Made by a program: the position numbers and the translations under genes
Source of the DNA: Trypanosoma brucei gambiense DAL972
Taxonomy: Eukaryota > Euglenozoa > Kinetoplastea > Trypanosomatida > Trypanosomatidae
Direction of reading: 5' to 3'
Assembly (NCBI RefSeq): GCF_000210295.1
Contig: NC_026743.1
Location: 3,782,001 to 3,846,000, forward strand
DNA length: 64,000 nt
The notes under the pieces: model-generated
Seen by the model: the letters and a program-made list of their open reading frames with translations, nothing else
Told to the model about the DNA's origin: nothing
Database searches by the model: none
Shown: one piece after another, positions 41,888 through 50,902 of the stretch
Layout: every line of letters starts with the position of its first letter
Numbering within the stretch: the stretch's first letter is position 1

Positions 41888-42076
41888 ATGCTTCCCAACT
41901 TAGCTAACCGTTATCTTATTTATCGCTCATTCCCCGCTGTAAGCTACGCGATTCGCAACATATCCTACTCCTTTTGGGTACACTCACCGAAAGAGGGGGA
42001 AAAAAACACTTTGCATTCGACGCAAGGGGTTGAAGAAAGTGAGTCACAGATACCTGAAAAGCAACCAGCAGAATAA
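41888..42076 (+). CDS. Small hypothetical protein, 62 aa
   Basis: An ATG-started short frame: a basic, Tyr/Ser/Ile-rich first half (NRYLIYRSFPAVSYAIRNIS) and a polar, Glu-rich end. The first half could be a mitochondrial presequence or an amphipathic helix. A TG-rich and T/C-rich region upstream can provide a splice site. Small size makes it uncertain. Confidence 0.4.
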   Translation: MLPNLANRYLIYRSFPAVSYAIRNISYSFWVHSPKEGEKNTLHSTQGVEESESQIPEKQPAE

Positions 42077-42291
42077 ACAAAAAATAAAGGGGAAGTGAGC
42101 CAGCGGTCTCAGTGTTGACAGTACGAAGACCCTGCAGCAAACCCATCCCGTATGCCGGTTGGCGTACATGTTGGATCATTTTACCATTATTGTTATTATT
42201 GTTATTATTTTTTCTTCTATTTTGTTCTTTCTCTTAAACTTCGAACAATGCGGTTTTGTTGGTGCTGTTGTTAGAAAATAGGGGCGACAAA

Positions 42292-43749
42292 ATGTTATGG
42301 AGCACACCGCCACAGTCCGAAAGGGTACCGCAGGTTTCGACGACGATGGAGGAGCTCGCCAGCACCAGCAGTACACTCGAGCAACTTCAGAGTTTCTTCG
42401 TTCTTCACACATTTGATACGTCAGGGCCATTCTCAGACCTTTTCTCCGTGCTCCTCTCATGCTGCAAACATTTGGTGGATTCAAGCGTAAGTCAAAACAC
42501 TGTCATATGCGGACAAGCGCGTGAAATTGAGCGTTTGGCGCGTGAGGTTGAAGAACTTCGCGGCACACTCGTCTCTCAGCGGAGTTACTTTCAGGATCTG
42601 GAGAATCGTAGATTAGCACACTCAGTGGCTTCAGCAGAGGAAGCGCAAGGAATCAACGCGGAAGTAGTGGGAAGACGCCTCAACAAACTTGATGGAGCCG
42701 TTCATGCCGTGCAAAAGACTGTAGAGGAAGACCGTCACCCCCGTACGGGAGGAGTAAATGAGGAACGAGGGATGTGGGAACGCGTTAACCGGTTGGAGGT
42801 GGATTTGGAAAGTCTCAAAGAAAGGGTTTCATCCACCACTGAAAATATTAGGGCAGAAGTGGCGACAATTGGCAACGCAGTGAGTTCGATCAAAACATCG
42901 AGTGCCCCAGACTACATCCTAGCATCTCAATCTTACACTGATGCGAAGATAGCAAATGTGAGGGAAGAGATTTTCATGGCCAAGCAATCGAAGACGAGCA
43001 TCGCCGATAATAGCAAGCTTTACACGGGCACGTCACCTCCACAAAACTGGAAGAGTGACACAGAGTGTGTGATGAACAGGAGCACACGAAGTTTAGAAAG
43101 CGGGGACCCCAACGAGAAATGTGGCCGGGCGGGTTATCGGCCCTGTGGTACGGAAGTTTGGGAAAATATTCCTGCGCGGCTTGACGAGTTGGAGAGCCGC
43201 TTAGAAGTACTGGAAGTGTATGCCCCCCACCACTCTGCCATGGCCGCGCGCCCACCTCTGCTTGGTGTTGAGCTGCGGGACGAACGTGGTGGTGGTGTAC
43301 GGGTACATGAAGTTTTTAGTGGGTTTGCCGCGCATGCCGCTGGTGTGCTACCCGGTGATGTGGTGGTGGCGCTCAACGCCCGTAATGTAAACACACGAGC
43401 CGAGATGTACGCCCTTATTGCGGAACTTACGCAGGAAAATGAGGTGAAGCGGCGTCTTCTGATGCAAATGTACTATGAAGAACATTCTGGTTCTTGTAGA
43501 AATGAGGAAGCAAAGGAGGGATGTTGCTTTCTTCAAGCGCCCAATAGCGCCGCAGTTAGTGGAAGGTGGTTTGGTAGCGGTTCAGGCACGGCTGGTGCGG
43601 GTAACGTTAGGACAATGAACAAAGCGGAACTGACCGCAGGTATGGCAAGGAGATGGGACCTTCCTAAGCTCCAGTTTGCGCTTCATCTGAAGCGGGGTGG
43701 TTTTTTGCATGAAGTAGTGGTAATTTGTGAACGTGCGTCGGGTTCCTGA
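42292..43749 (+). CDS. Coiled-coil protein with C-terminal PDZ-like domain, 485 aa
   Basis: The frame opens at a TTG; the first in-frame ATG is 42292 (MLWSTPPQSERV). Residues 60-230 have long heptad-like helices (REIERLAREVEELRGTL, VNRLEVDLESLKERVSS). A PDZ-like fold follows at about residues 322-395: LLGVELRDERGGGVRVHEVF, FAAHAAGVLPGDVVVALNAR and NVNTRAEMYALIAEL, matching the usual hydrophobic loop, GxxPGD turn and carboxylate-binding layout. A basic tail ends the protein. This pairing suggests a scaffold, possibly cytoskeletal. No protease domain is present. Confidence 0.8.
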   Translation: MLWSTPPQSERVPQVSTTMEELASTSSTLEQLQSFFVLHTFDTSGPFSDLFSVLLSCCKHLVDSSVSQNTVICGQAREIERLAREVEELRGTLVSQRSYFQDLENRRLAHSVASAEEAQGINAEVVGRRLNKLDGAVHAVQKTVEEDRHPRTGGVNEERGMWERVNRLEVDLESLKERVSSTTENIRAEVATIGNAVSSIKTSSAPDYILASQSYTDAKIANVREEIFMAKQSKTSIADNSKLYTGTSPPQNWKSDTECVMNRSTRSLESGDPNEKCGRAGYRPCGTEVWENIPARLDELESRLEVLEVYAPHHSAMAARPPLLGVELRDERGGGVRVHEVFSGFAAHAAGVLPGDVVVALNARNVNTRAEMYALIAELTQENEVKRRLLMQMYYEEHSGSCRNEEAKEGCCFLQAPNSAAVSGRWFGSGSGTAGAGNVRTMNKAELTAGMARRWDLPKLQFALHLKRGGFLHEVVVICERASGS

Positions 43750-44395
43750 TAGCGGGGGTGGGGAGCGATACGCGTGATTCAGCCACCCTGTGTCACCCAG
43801 AGTGGGGTTAATGGCCGCGAAACTCAAAAATGGGCCAAGAGGCTGTACTGTAGAAAGACTTGTTTTCAAGGAACACCACGTCAATTCATGTATCAACACC
43901 ATTGGGTGTATGTATGTGCATATGTTTTCCGTTAATGTTGTCCACTTGCACTCGTGCAACTTGAAGCTGCCCTCCGAGCGAACAAGGTCGTTGTAACACG
44001 CTCCGTTGGGGAATGTGCCGCAGGTGTACTTATTTATGTTATTTTTCTCCGTTCGAGTTTGTACCCGTTTTCGATTATTTGGTATTGTTGCATTTGGTGT
44101 TGTTCCCCTCCGTGGATGGGCAACATGCAGGGCCGGGACTGCAAGGAGTCTTTATTGTTTGTTGCATTTTATCTGTCTCAGCAGCCGCCGTCACGCGTGC
44201 CTTTTCGTTGCTGTTGCTGTTTCAATGAGATTGATCTTCCATTCGTAGCAGAGTGCATCACTTCAAACGGGGATGCAGGCGATTGAAATGGAATATAGCG
44301 CACGGCAAACGACTCTCCTCCTACCCTACTTTGCTACCTAATGGCACATATATTTTAACATATACATGTGTGTAACATTCAGACATTAGGTTTAA
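43750..44395. other. Intergenic region before the CDF transporter
   Basis: T/G-rich sequence. Small hydrophobic frames exist but none has a clear ATG and splice context. No gene called. Confidence 0.6.
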
Positions 44396-45811
44396 ATGCG
44401 GCGACGGCTCCATAACGTAGTCACAAGCATAACTTCCCGGGTTGGTAAGCCCCATGATGACGGTAGGGGTGCTCGTCATCTGAGCCACGGCCACAGCCAT
44501 AGTCATGGTCATGGTCATTCTCACACACTGGAAGACACCGTGCAGGGGAAGCAATTACGGTTGTGTCAAATTGCCACAGCAGTTGGTGGAGCAACGAATA
44601 TCTTCTTTTCCACAACGAAAATTTGGTTTGGCCTTAGCGGTGGGTCTGTGGCACTTGTCGCAGATGGTTTCCATGCCCTGGTGGACCTTCTAGCGGATGT
44701 TGTCTCTTACATGGCGCTTACGGTCTCCACTAAACGATTACCGCGTTGTCGATTTCCATTCGGCATTGGTCGCACCGAAACCGCAGGTGCAGTTATCGTC
44801 GCTAGCATGCTGCTCTTCGGCGCTGTGACGCTTCTTTTCACTTCAATGCAAGAGTGTACTCGAGAGCTTCTGAAATTGATAAACCCCAATGGCGAGTCTT
44901 CGGCCGCCTCTACGGGAGCGCACAGTCACAACGAGCATATCCCCAACCACCATCAGCACCACGGGAACGCCATGGGTGGCCACCCCCACGAGCATGCACA
45001 CCACAGTCACTCACATTACCAGGTAGCGCAGACGGATGAAATGGGGCGTGTGACGATAATGTGGACGATGGTGGCATTAGCTGCTGCTTCTGTCGTTTGC
45101 AAAGAGGCTCTCTTCCGCTGGACAAAACGTGTGGGAGAGCGAGCAGGGTCACGAGTTGTTGTGGCAAACGCATACCACCACCGAGCCGATGCATGGTCCG
45201 GCGCCATTGCCCTGGTGGGTGTAGCCGGGCAATGCATTGGAATGCCGGGGATCGACGGTCTGGCAGGACTCTTTGTTTCCGCCAGCATTTGCCAAATCGG
45301 TTACGCTTTAATGCGCGACAGTGTGTTGGAGTTCTTCGACTTCCAGCGTGCAGAGGAGGTGGCAGCAGTGCGCCGGGTGCTACAAGATTACAACAAGTTG
45401 CATCTTGTCAATGTTTTTCTTATTCGGCACGGGCACTCATACGCCCTTCACGTCACACTGCTCACGGAAATGGACACCGCCGCGATGGTACTCGCCAGAA
45501 CCTCCAATGAGCTGACAAAACTTGCGCAAAGGAGTGTTCGAGTGGCCGACACCTTCACAACTATAGCCCCATGCGACCGCGGAAGTGAAGAATCTCTGAG
45601 CAACATACTGAGGCTTGTCGAAGAGTTTCACGGGTTGCAGTCCATTCCATTTGACTGGGGAACAAGGCGGATTTCCCTGCCACAGACAATAGATGAGGAG
45701 TGCATGAGAGATGTGAAATCTATTGCCGCTTTCTTCGAACTGGAAATAGACATCGTTGCGGGGGAAAACGATTTCAAAAGGACTGCTCATCCTTCAGTGG
45801 GTTGTTGTTGA
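44396..45811 (+). CDS. Cation diffusion facilitator (zinc transporter type)
   Basis: A 471-aa product. His-rich N-terminus (HGHSHSHGHGHSH, residues 31-43), then six hydrophobic segments of the CDF fold. Both metal-site signatures are HxxxD: FHALVD in TM2 and HHRAD in TM5, the pattern of zinc-moving CDFs. A second His-rich loop (HIPNHHQHHG and HPHEHAHHSHSHYQ) lies between TM4 and TM5. FPFGIGRTETAG follows TM2, as in the family. A cytosolic C-terminal domain follows TM6. It should export zinc from the cytosol into an organelle or out of the cell; the organelle cannot be told from sequence. Confidence 0.93.
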   Translation: MRRRLHNVVTSITSRVGKPHDDGRGARHLSHGHSHSHGHGHSHTLEDTVQGKQLRLCQIATAVGGATNIFFSTTKIWFGLSGGSVALVADGFHALVDLLADVVSYMALTVSTKRLPRCRFPFGIGRTETAGAVIVASMLLFGAVTLLFTSMQECTRELLKLINPNGESSAASTGAHSHNEHIPNHHQHHGNAMGGHPHEHAHHSHSHYQVAQTDEMGRVTIMWTMVALAAASVVCKEALFRWTKRVGERAGSRVVVANAYHHRADAWSGAIALVGVAGQCIGMPGIDGLAGLFVSASICQIGYALMRDSVLEFFDFQRAEEVAAVRRVLQDYNKLHLVNVFLIRHGHSYALHVTLLTEMDTAAMVLARTSNELTKLAQRSVRVADTFTTIAPCDRGSEESLSNILRLVEEFHGLQSIPFDWGTRRISLPQTIDEECMRDVKSIAAFFELEIDIVAGENDFKRTAHPSVGCC

Positions 45812-46377
45812 TTGAAAGGTATGTCTTTTTGTTCTATCGAAGATGACTTTACCGGATTACACATGAGTGCACTGAAGTTGTGTGGATGGCCCCCACTGAA
45901 AAGGAAGGGACGGAATTTTTTTACACTAAGGAGTACCGTGGTAACCCTGATGAAAAAATAGTGCGTACCCATCTTGGAGAAGGGTGTTTCTCAGCGGCTA
46001 TTATTTTCTTCTCGTTCCCTTTTTTCTAGTTTGTTATCTGGGTGCACGCTGACCTTCTGTATCGGCATTTATTGTCACCTTAACGAAAGTCGAAAACGCT
46101 GCAACAAGGTTGATGTGGGAACCACCGTAGCATCCCTTTTCCCTCGTTGCCCACATGCGGCTAGTAAGCCACAAACACAAACTTGTAATCATGTGTGTTC
46201 GAATATCTCTGGTTTATCACATCCCCCCCTTTTTTTTTGCTTTCTTTTCTCCTCCCACACCAGGTCTTAAAGGGAACAGAAAACTCTTGCTCGGACGCCA
46301 ACTAAAGTACGGAAGTAAAGGTAGCATCTCACCTGGGGATAGTGATTATTGACCCTGAGGAGGAAACAAAAAGAACG
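45812..46377. other. Intergenic region before TBP
   Basis: It ends with a very strong T/C tract at 46226-46260 and CACCAG at 46258-46263, the likely trans-splice acceptor of TBP. No other gene seen. Confidence 0.7.
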
Positions 46378-47166
46378 ATGGACAATGACTTCACTGGAAA
46401 CTTTGACATGGACGAGAATGACTTCTTCATAGATGAAGATGAGGGTGATATGGACTTCCTGCAGCGTGCAGCCGGCGCGTCAGGCGTATACGTAGACGCT
46501 GCGCCGAAGGTGGTGATGGAGAATAATGAACAAATGAAAGGGGAATGTAGTGATCGAGTAGCGGAGGTAAACATACAGGAGCTATTTCCGAATGCGGATC
46601 CAGCCACTGTGCCACTAGTTGTAGGTATCATCGCCCAAGCGAAACTCGGTGTGGGCGTGGACCTACGGGCCTTGAGTTGTGCGACGAGAAATGTCGAGTT
46701 CACCCCGCGTGTCCGCTGCCCTGCAGCCACACTTCGACTTCACGAACCGAACGCTGTCGTTCAGGTCCGCACCTCTGGTCTTCTTGGCATCATCGGGTCC
46801 ACCAGTGTTGGTGAGGCAAGGCAAGCAACGGAGCTTGCCGCCCGTATCATCCGCAAGGCGCTCAATCTCAACTTCTCCAGCGTCCAGTTTCGTGTCCGTT
46901 CCCTGATGGCACGCTTTGACCTCTGCCATCCTATACGACTAGACGAGCTGGCCAAGCATGAAGGAGTGTTCTGCAGCTATGAGCCAGACAGGTTTAGTGG
47001 GTGTATCGTGCGGCTTTCTGGAAGCTCGCGGGGTAATCAGTGGCAGGTTTGTTGCACTGTGTTTGTGACAGGAAAGGTGATTGTGCTTGGAGCGCGGAGC
47101 AGAGAGGAGTTGTTAGATGCCTTTTACACTGTTTTGCCTATCATTGCACAGTACGCAAAGAGATAA
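46378..47166 (+). CDS. TBP: TATA-binding protein homologue (TRF4 type)
   Basis: A 262-aa product from the ATG at 46378; a GTG upstream in frame is ignored. The N-terminal 45 residues are acidic (FFIDEDEGDMDF). The core is a two-repeat TBP saddle: ALSCATRNVEFTPRVRCPAA, VVQVRTSGLLGIIGSTS and AARIIRKALNLNFSSVQFRV, then a second repeat with EPDRFSGCIVRLSGSSRG, CCTVFVTGKVIVLGARS and LDAFYTVLPIIAQYAK. Trypanosome TBP (TRF4) lacks several DNA-contacting phenylalanines of other TBPs and works with the SNAP complex at spliced-leader RNA genes and in Pol I and Pol III transcription. Here the usual stirrup Phe pairs also look replaced. Confidence 0.93.
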   Translation: MDNDFTGNFDMDENDFFIDEDEGDMDFLQRAAGASGVYVDAAPKVVMENNEQMKGECSDRVAEVNIQELFPNADPATVPLVVGIIAQAKLGVGVDLRALSCATRNVEFTPRVRCPAATLRLHEPNAVVQVRTSGLLGIIGSTSVGEARQATELAARIIRKALNLNFSSVQFRVRSLMARFDLCHPIRLDELAKHEGVFCSYEPDRFSGCIVRLSGSSRGNQWQVCCTVFVTGKVIVLGARSREELLDAFYTVLPIIAQYAKR

Positions 47167-47741
47167 TGGAGTCTGACATTTTCGGCGTGATACGGTCGAT
47201 TCATTCCGACTCCTTTCATCGGCCACAGGATGTTTAGGCCGTCCTGACGAGATAGAGGAAGAGAGTGGCAAATTCGGAGACAGTAGGCGCTCCACTTGAC
47301 CTTACAGGCTCCCTCTCCCTTCCAATAATCTTTTTGTGCTCACCCTCTTCGTCGGAAGGTACGAACCAAAAGGTAGGGGAGGGTGGGATAGCAGCACATG
47401 AAACACGGTGGGACGGACCGATATGTGATGCAAAGTGGCCACTCTGTTCAAGTGAAGTTTTTTCCTCGTGAAGTTTTTGTGTCACGGCTTTGTAGTGCGT
47501 ATAATGCGGTCTCTTCGTTACTCTTGCGATGTTGCTTCTAGTGATGTCGCCACGCTCGCTCCCTTCTATTAAGTTACGCTCACTCTTACTAGTAGCCCGT
47601 GTAAAGAGTATAAACAACGCTATCATCAGGGAAAGGGGGGAAAAGGGAAAAGCTACTGGGAGGTTAAGGAAGAAGGGCATACAACAAATATAACGAAAAG
47701 TAAAACAGGAAGACGGTGGTTCCAAGCACGTAGGGGCAAAG
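47167..47741. other. Intergenic region
   Basis: No gene seen. Opposite-strand frames in this stretch are shadows. Confidence 0.6.
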
Positions 47742-48434
47742 ATGTCTACGTGGGAACAGGCAGTGGAGGAGGCTGACAAAGCCTTCGCAAAGCGTGACTG
47801 CAAAGCCGTTTGTGAGATCATTGAAAAGGCCGAGAGCGATGGCACTTGTCACGTACAACTTATGTGGCGTAGGGCCCGAGCGTTGCACACGTTGGGCGAC
47901 GAGTCCCTGGACAAACCTGAGAAGGAACGGTACGCGCGTGAGGCGGCGGTTGCAGCTGAGAGGGCAGTGGAGGAAGACCCGACATCTGCGGAAGCCAATC
48001 TGTGGAAAGCCATTTGCATCGGCATACTGTGCGACTACCTTACGACTAAGGAGAGGATGTCCAACGTTTATGTCATTCGTGACCATCTGCTCAGGTCGCT
48101 GGAGCTAAAGAGCGATAACCCCGATGCACTTCATGGCATGGGGATGTGGAGTTTGAGTCTCCTTCAGATAAGCTGGTTTGAGCGCAGTGCAGCCAGTCTA
48201 CTCTTCGGAAGCCTTCCAACAGTTTCGCATGAGGAGTGTCTCAAGTATTTACTCGCTTCCCATGAACTGAGGCCCTCTATTCGTAATTGCCTTGCGCTGG
48301 GCAATCTGTTCCGGTACCAAGGAAACTGGACTGAGGCAAAGACCTGGTACCAGAAAGCGCTTGACATTCCAGCGGAAACACACGCGCATAAGCAAAAGCA
48401 GGACGAGGCAGTGCAACTCCTCAACTCGTGTTGA
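47742..48434 (+). CDS. RMDN-like TPR protein (regulator of microtubule dynamics family)
   Basis: A 230-aa product. Helical pairs follow the RMDN/FAM82 order: LMWRRARALHTLGD, AREAAVAAERAVEEDPTSAE, ANLWKAICIGILCDYLTT, LLRSLELKSDNPDALHGMGM, LQISWFERSAASLLFGSLP, EECLKYLLASHELRPS and LGNLFRYQGNWTEAKTWYQK. Family members bind microtubules or sit at mitochondrial contact sites. The trypanosome protein has no N-terminal membrane anchor, unlike human RMDN2 and RMDN3, so it is probably soluble. The exact role here is unknown. Confidence 0.85.
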   Translation: MSTWEQAVEEADKAFAKRDCKAVCEIIEKAESDGTCHVQLMWRRARALHTLGDESLDKPEKERYAREAAVAAERAVEEDPTSAEANLWKAICIGILCDYLTTKERMSNVYVIRDHLLRSLELKSDNPDALHGMGMWSLSLLQISWFERSAASLLFGSLPTVSHEECLKYLLASHELRPSIRNCLALGNLFRYQGNWTEAKTWYQKALDIPAETHAHKQKQDEAVQLLNSC

Positions 48435-49207
48435 GCAAAGGTATACTTAAGTGTGCAAGATGTGGAGGCGCACATCTTCATTCCCTCTCACCATTCATAT
48501 TTTTATCCAGTTTGTTTGTGTGATTCCTCTCCCACTATTTTTGTTATTCATTTTTTCTTTACGTATAATGTCACGTTTCTCCTTACTTACACATGTGGCG
48601 AAGAAGGGGAGAGCAGTATTTACTTCATCGCTTTATCCGATACACGCATCTCATCTGAAGTTGTGCTAGGAAGACAGCAGCGGTGTCAGTGTCTGCACCG
48701 TAGTTTGTTTACATTTTTCGGGGTACGGCAGAAAATGCGATTTGATCCCCTCCCGCACGCGCACGCCCAACGAAACATCCCAATCACTATAACATGTTTT
48801 ACTTTGGTTTTCCTCTCATTTCAAAGAACCGGAGTGGGGAGAAAGGACTCCTCATCATATTTACTTAACCTTGTATTTTTCTTTACTCTGTATCCCATGG
48901 ACACCTTTCTTCGCCACACCTTTCACCCTCCCTCTCTAGCAGACGTCTGGGCTCTACACCTCCCAATCGCACCGGGAGGTGCTTTTGCTCGTTCTCTTTA
49001 AATTCGATGCACATGTTTGTGTTTCTAATTCATTTGCCGCTGCACTGGGGAAGACTCATCCCCTGTTTTGCTTCGATTGTCTCTTCCTCTTCACCGTCAT
49101 TTGCATCGCGAGCTTATTTCACCTCTTCCACTGCAATTAACGTTACATTGGCGGCATATGATGTGACCGCCCAAATAGTATGAACGCGCGCATCATAGGG
49201 AACCGCC
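48435..49207. other. Intergenic region
   Basis: T/C-rich sequence with several possible acceptors for the lipase gene. A 182-codon frame starting at 48453 opens with GTG and is Phe/Ser-rich low complexity; not called. Confidence 0.6.
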
Positions 49208-50902
49208 ATGTGTACGTGCACCTGCTGTAACAAAGCAATACAATACTGCTGTTGCCGCACCTGTTCCCGCTGCTCAAAACCCCTCAACCGGCTACCACGA
49301 GGCCGTCATTGTAAAAGGTGTTGGCGTAGCGTGTGCTCAGCTTGCACGACTCGGTGCCGGTACGTCAATATGCTGGGGCCGCCTGAGGTAGTGTGTGATG
49401 GCTGCGCTGTCCCGCACAGCATTGCATTCCTCAACGAGAGAAAGAGAGGCACCCCGTTGTGGGGGCTCTATGTCCTCTGGGGCGCAACGGATGCACCGGC
49501 GGTATGCGTTACGCCGTCATGTGGCACCTACGCTTATACGACCTTGTGCCGTGCCTGCGGCCTACCCACCGTTTCCTCCAGGGCCCATGTAACCCGTAGC
49601 GTCCACGACACTCGGAAACCTTCTCCCCAAGTGACGGACGAATTAAGGTTCCTCGATGTGAGAGAATACCATGATCGTGAGGCTGTCGTCAATGGGTACA
49701 GTAGCGCTGATGTAGAAGAGACCTTTCGCTCATGCTTTCCCCGTGGGGAAGACGTTGCCGCTTTCCCCCATATTGGTAGCGCTTGTGAGGTACGGAACTT
49801 GCTGATGTCGCTGGTGGCTGCCGGCTTGGCTTACGAATACAACCGCGCGCCGAGTTTGACACTCTCTCTCTCCGATTTTCCGTTTGCCTGTTTGCTGAAG
49901 TTGGTCCGCTATAACCGCCACTACACCGTTCTAGAGGCACCCGGGAAAGTTAAGTTCATCTCATTCCCGGGGACACATAATCCCGAAACAGTGGCCGTGA
50001 GTTTGCGTCTTTCTCACGTTAAGAGGCAACGGTGGTTTTTCCACAAGGAAGGCGAGGCAGGAGCCAGCGCCTGCGCATCCTCCACTGACGTAATTGGTGA
50101 CTGTAATTCCCGACCAGGTCTACACCAACAAGTTGGCGGGTTACCCCTCCACTACCGCGTCCACGCCGGCTTCATTCGCGAGGCAGAAAACCTGGTCCCA
50201 CAGATGGAAGAATTTGTTGGGGAGGCCATTCACCGCGGATACAGACTTGTGTTTTCGGGGCACTCCCTAGGCGGCGCAGTCGCCACGCTGGTGGCATTAC
50301 AATTGCTGCAAACCCATCCCGATCTCGCAAGGGACAGAGTCAGGTGCTTCACGTTTGGAGCCCCACTAGTTGGCGACCGTCAACTGACTGAGTTGGTGCA
50401 AAGGTTTGGCCTGACGCCTAATTTTCACCACATTGTACATCAATTAGATATTGTTCCCCGACTATTATGCACGTATGAATGGTTGCGCGGCTGTGTGGAC
50501 GAGTTGGCGGGAAGGGCCACCTTGCTTTTTAGCTCAGTGAAAAGTTGGGTGGGACGGTTCTCTAGCGGTGAGGTCGATGAAGGCGGACATAGCGAAGAGG
50601 CGGACACGATCGAGAGCCGAATCAGGAATGGTGAAGGCGCAGCGAATGCGGAGAGCCGAGTTGAAGTAGAAGACGGTGATGAGCCGCATAGTTCAGCGAG
50701 TGGACCAAGGTATGCATGTTTTGGGAATTACCACTTCCTCAGCGACGACGGTACTAAGTTTTTCTCGACAGATAATCCCGAAGCGGCCTATCAAACGCTC
50801 AGAGGCAGTGGCAATGAAAAAGCGGCAGTGAGGAGTCACCGTGTCTTCGCGTACAACAGGGCCATCTTCCTTCGTGTGTACACCAACGGACGATCCACCT
50901 AG
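49208..50902 (+). CDS. FYVE-type zinc finger fused to class 3 lipase, 564 aa
   Basis: The N-terminal 65 residues hold a Cys-rich finger: CSRC, RGRHCKRCWRSVCSACTTRC, then CDGC, the eight-ligand order of FYVE with RGRHC in place of the usual R(R/K)HHC. FYVE domains bind phosphatidylinositol 3-phosphate on endosomes. The second part is a class 3 lipase alpha/beta hydrolase: nucleophile elbow SGHSLGGAVATLVALQLL near residue 350, CFTFGAPLVGD, HQLDIVPRLL with the acid, and YHFLSDD with the histidine. It should cleave acyl esters of glycerolipids at endosomal membranes; substrate is unknown. Extra Cys residues follow the finger (CVTPSCGTY, TLCRACGLP). A 70-residue acidic insert lies before the YHF motif. 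Confidence 0.9.
   Translation: MCTCTCCNKAIQYCCCRTCSRCSKPLNRLPRGRHCKRCWRSVCSACTTRCRYVNMLGPPEVVCDGCAVPHSIAFLNERKRGTPLWGLYVLWGATDAPAVCVTPSCGTYAYTTLCRACGLPTVSSRAHVTRSVHDTRKPSPQVTDELRFLDVREYHDREAVVNGYSSADVEETFRSCFPRGEDVAAFPHIGSACEVRNLLMSLVAAGLAYEYNRAPSLTLSLSDFPFACLLKLVRYNRHYTVLEAPGKVKFISFPGTHNPETVAVSLRLSHVKRQRWFFHKEGEAGASACASSTDVIGDCNSRPGLHQQVGGLPLHYRVHAGFIREAENLVPQMEEFVGEAIHRGYRLVFSGHSLGGAVATLVALQLLQTHPDLARDRVRCFTFGAPLVGDRQLTELVQRFGLTPNFHHIVHQLDIVPRLLCTYEWLRGCVDELAGRATLLFSSVKSWVGRFSSGEVDEGGHSEEADTIESRIRNGEGAANAESRVEVEDGDEPHSSASGPRYACFGNYHFLSDDGTKFFSTDNPEAAYQTLRGSGNEKAAVRSHRVFAYNRAIFLRVYTNGRST

Noticed and set aside
48453..49001. 182-codon + frame upstream of the lipase
   Set aside because: It opens with GTG, is low-complexity, and lies in a T/C-rich spacer needed for splicing.
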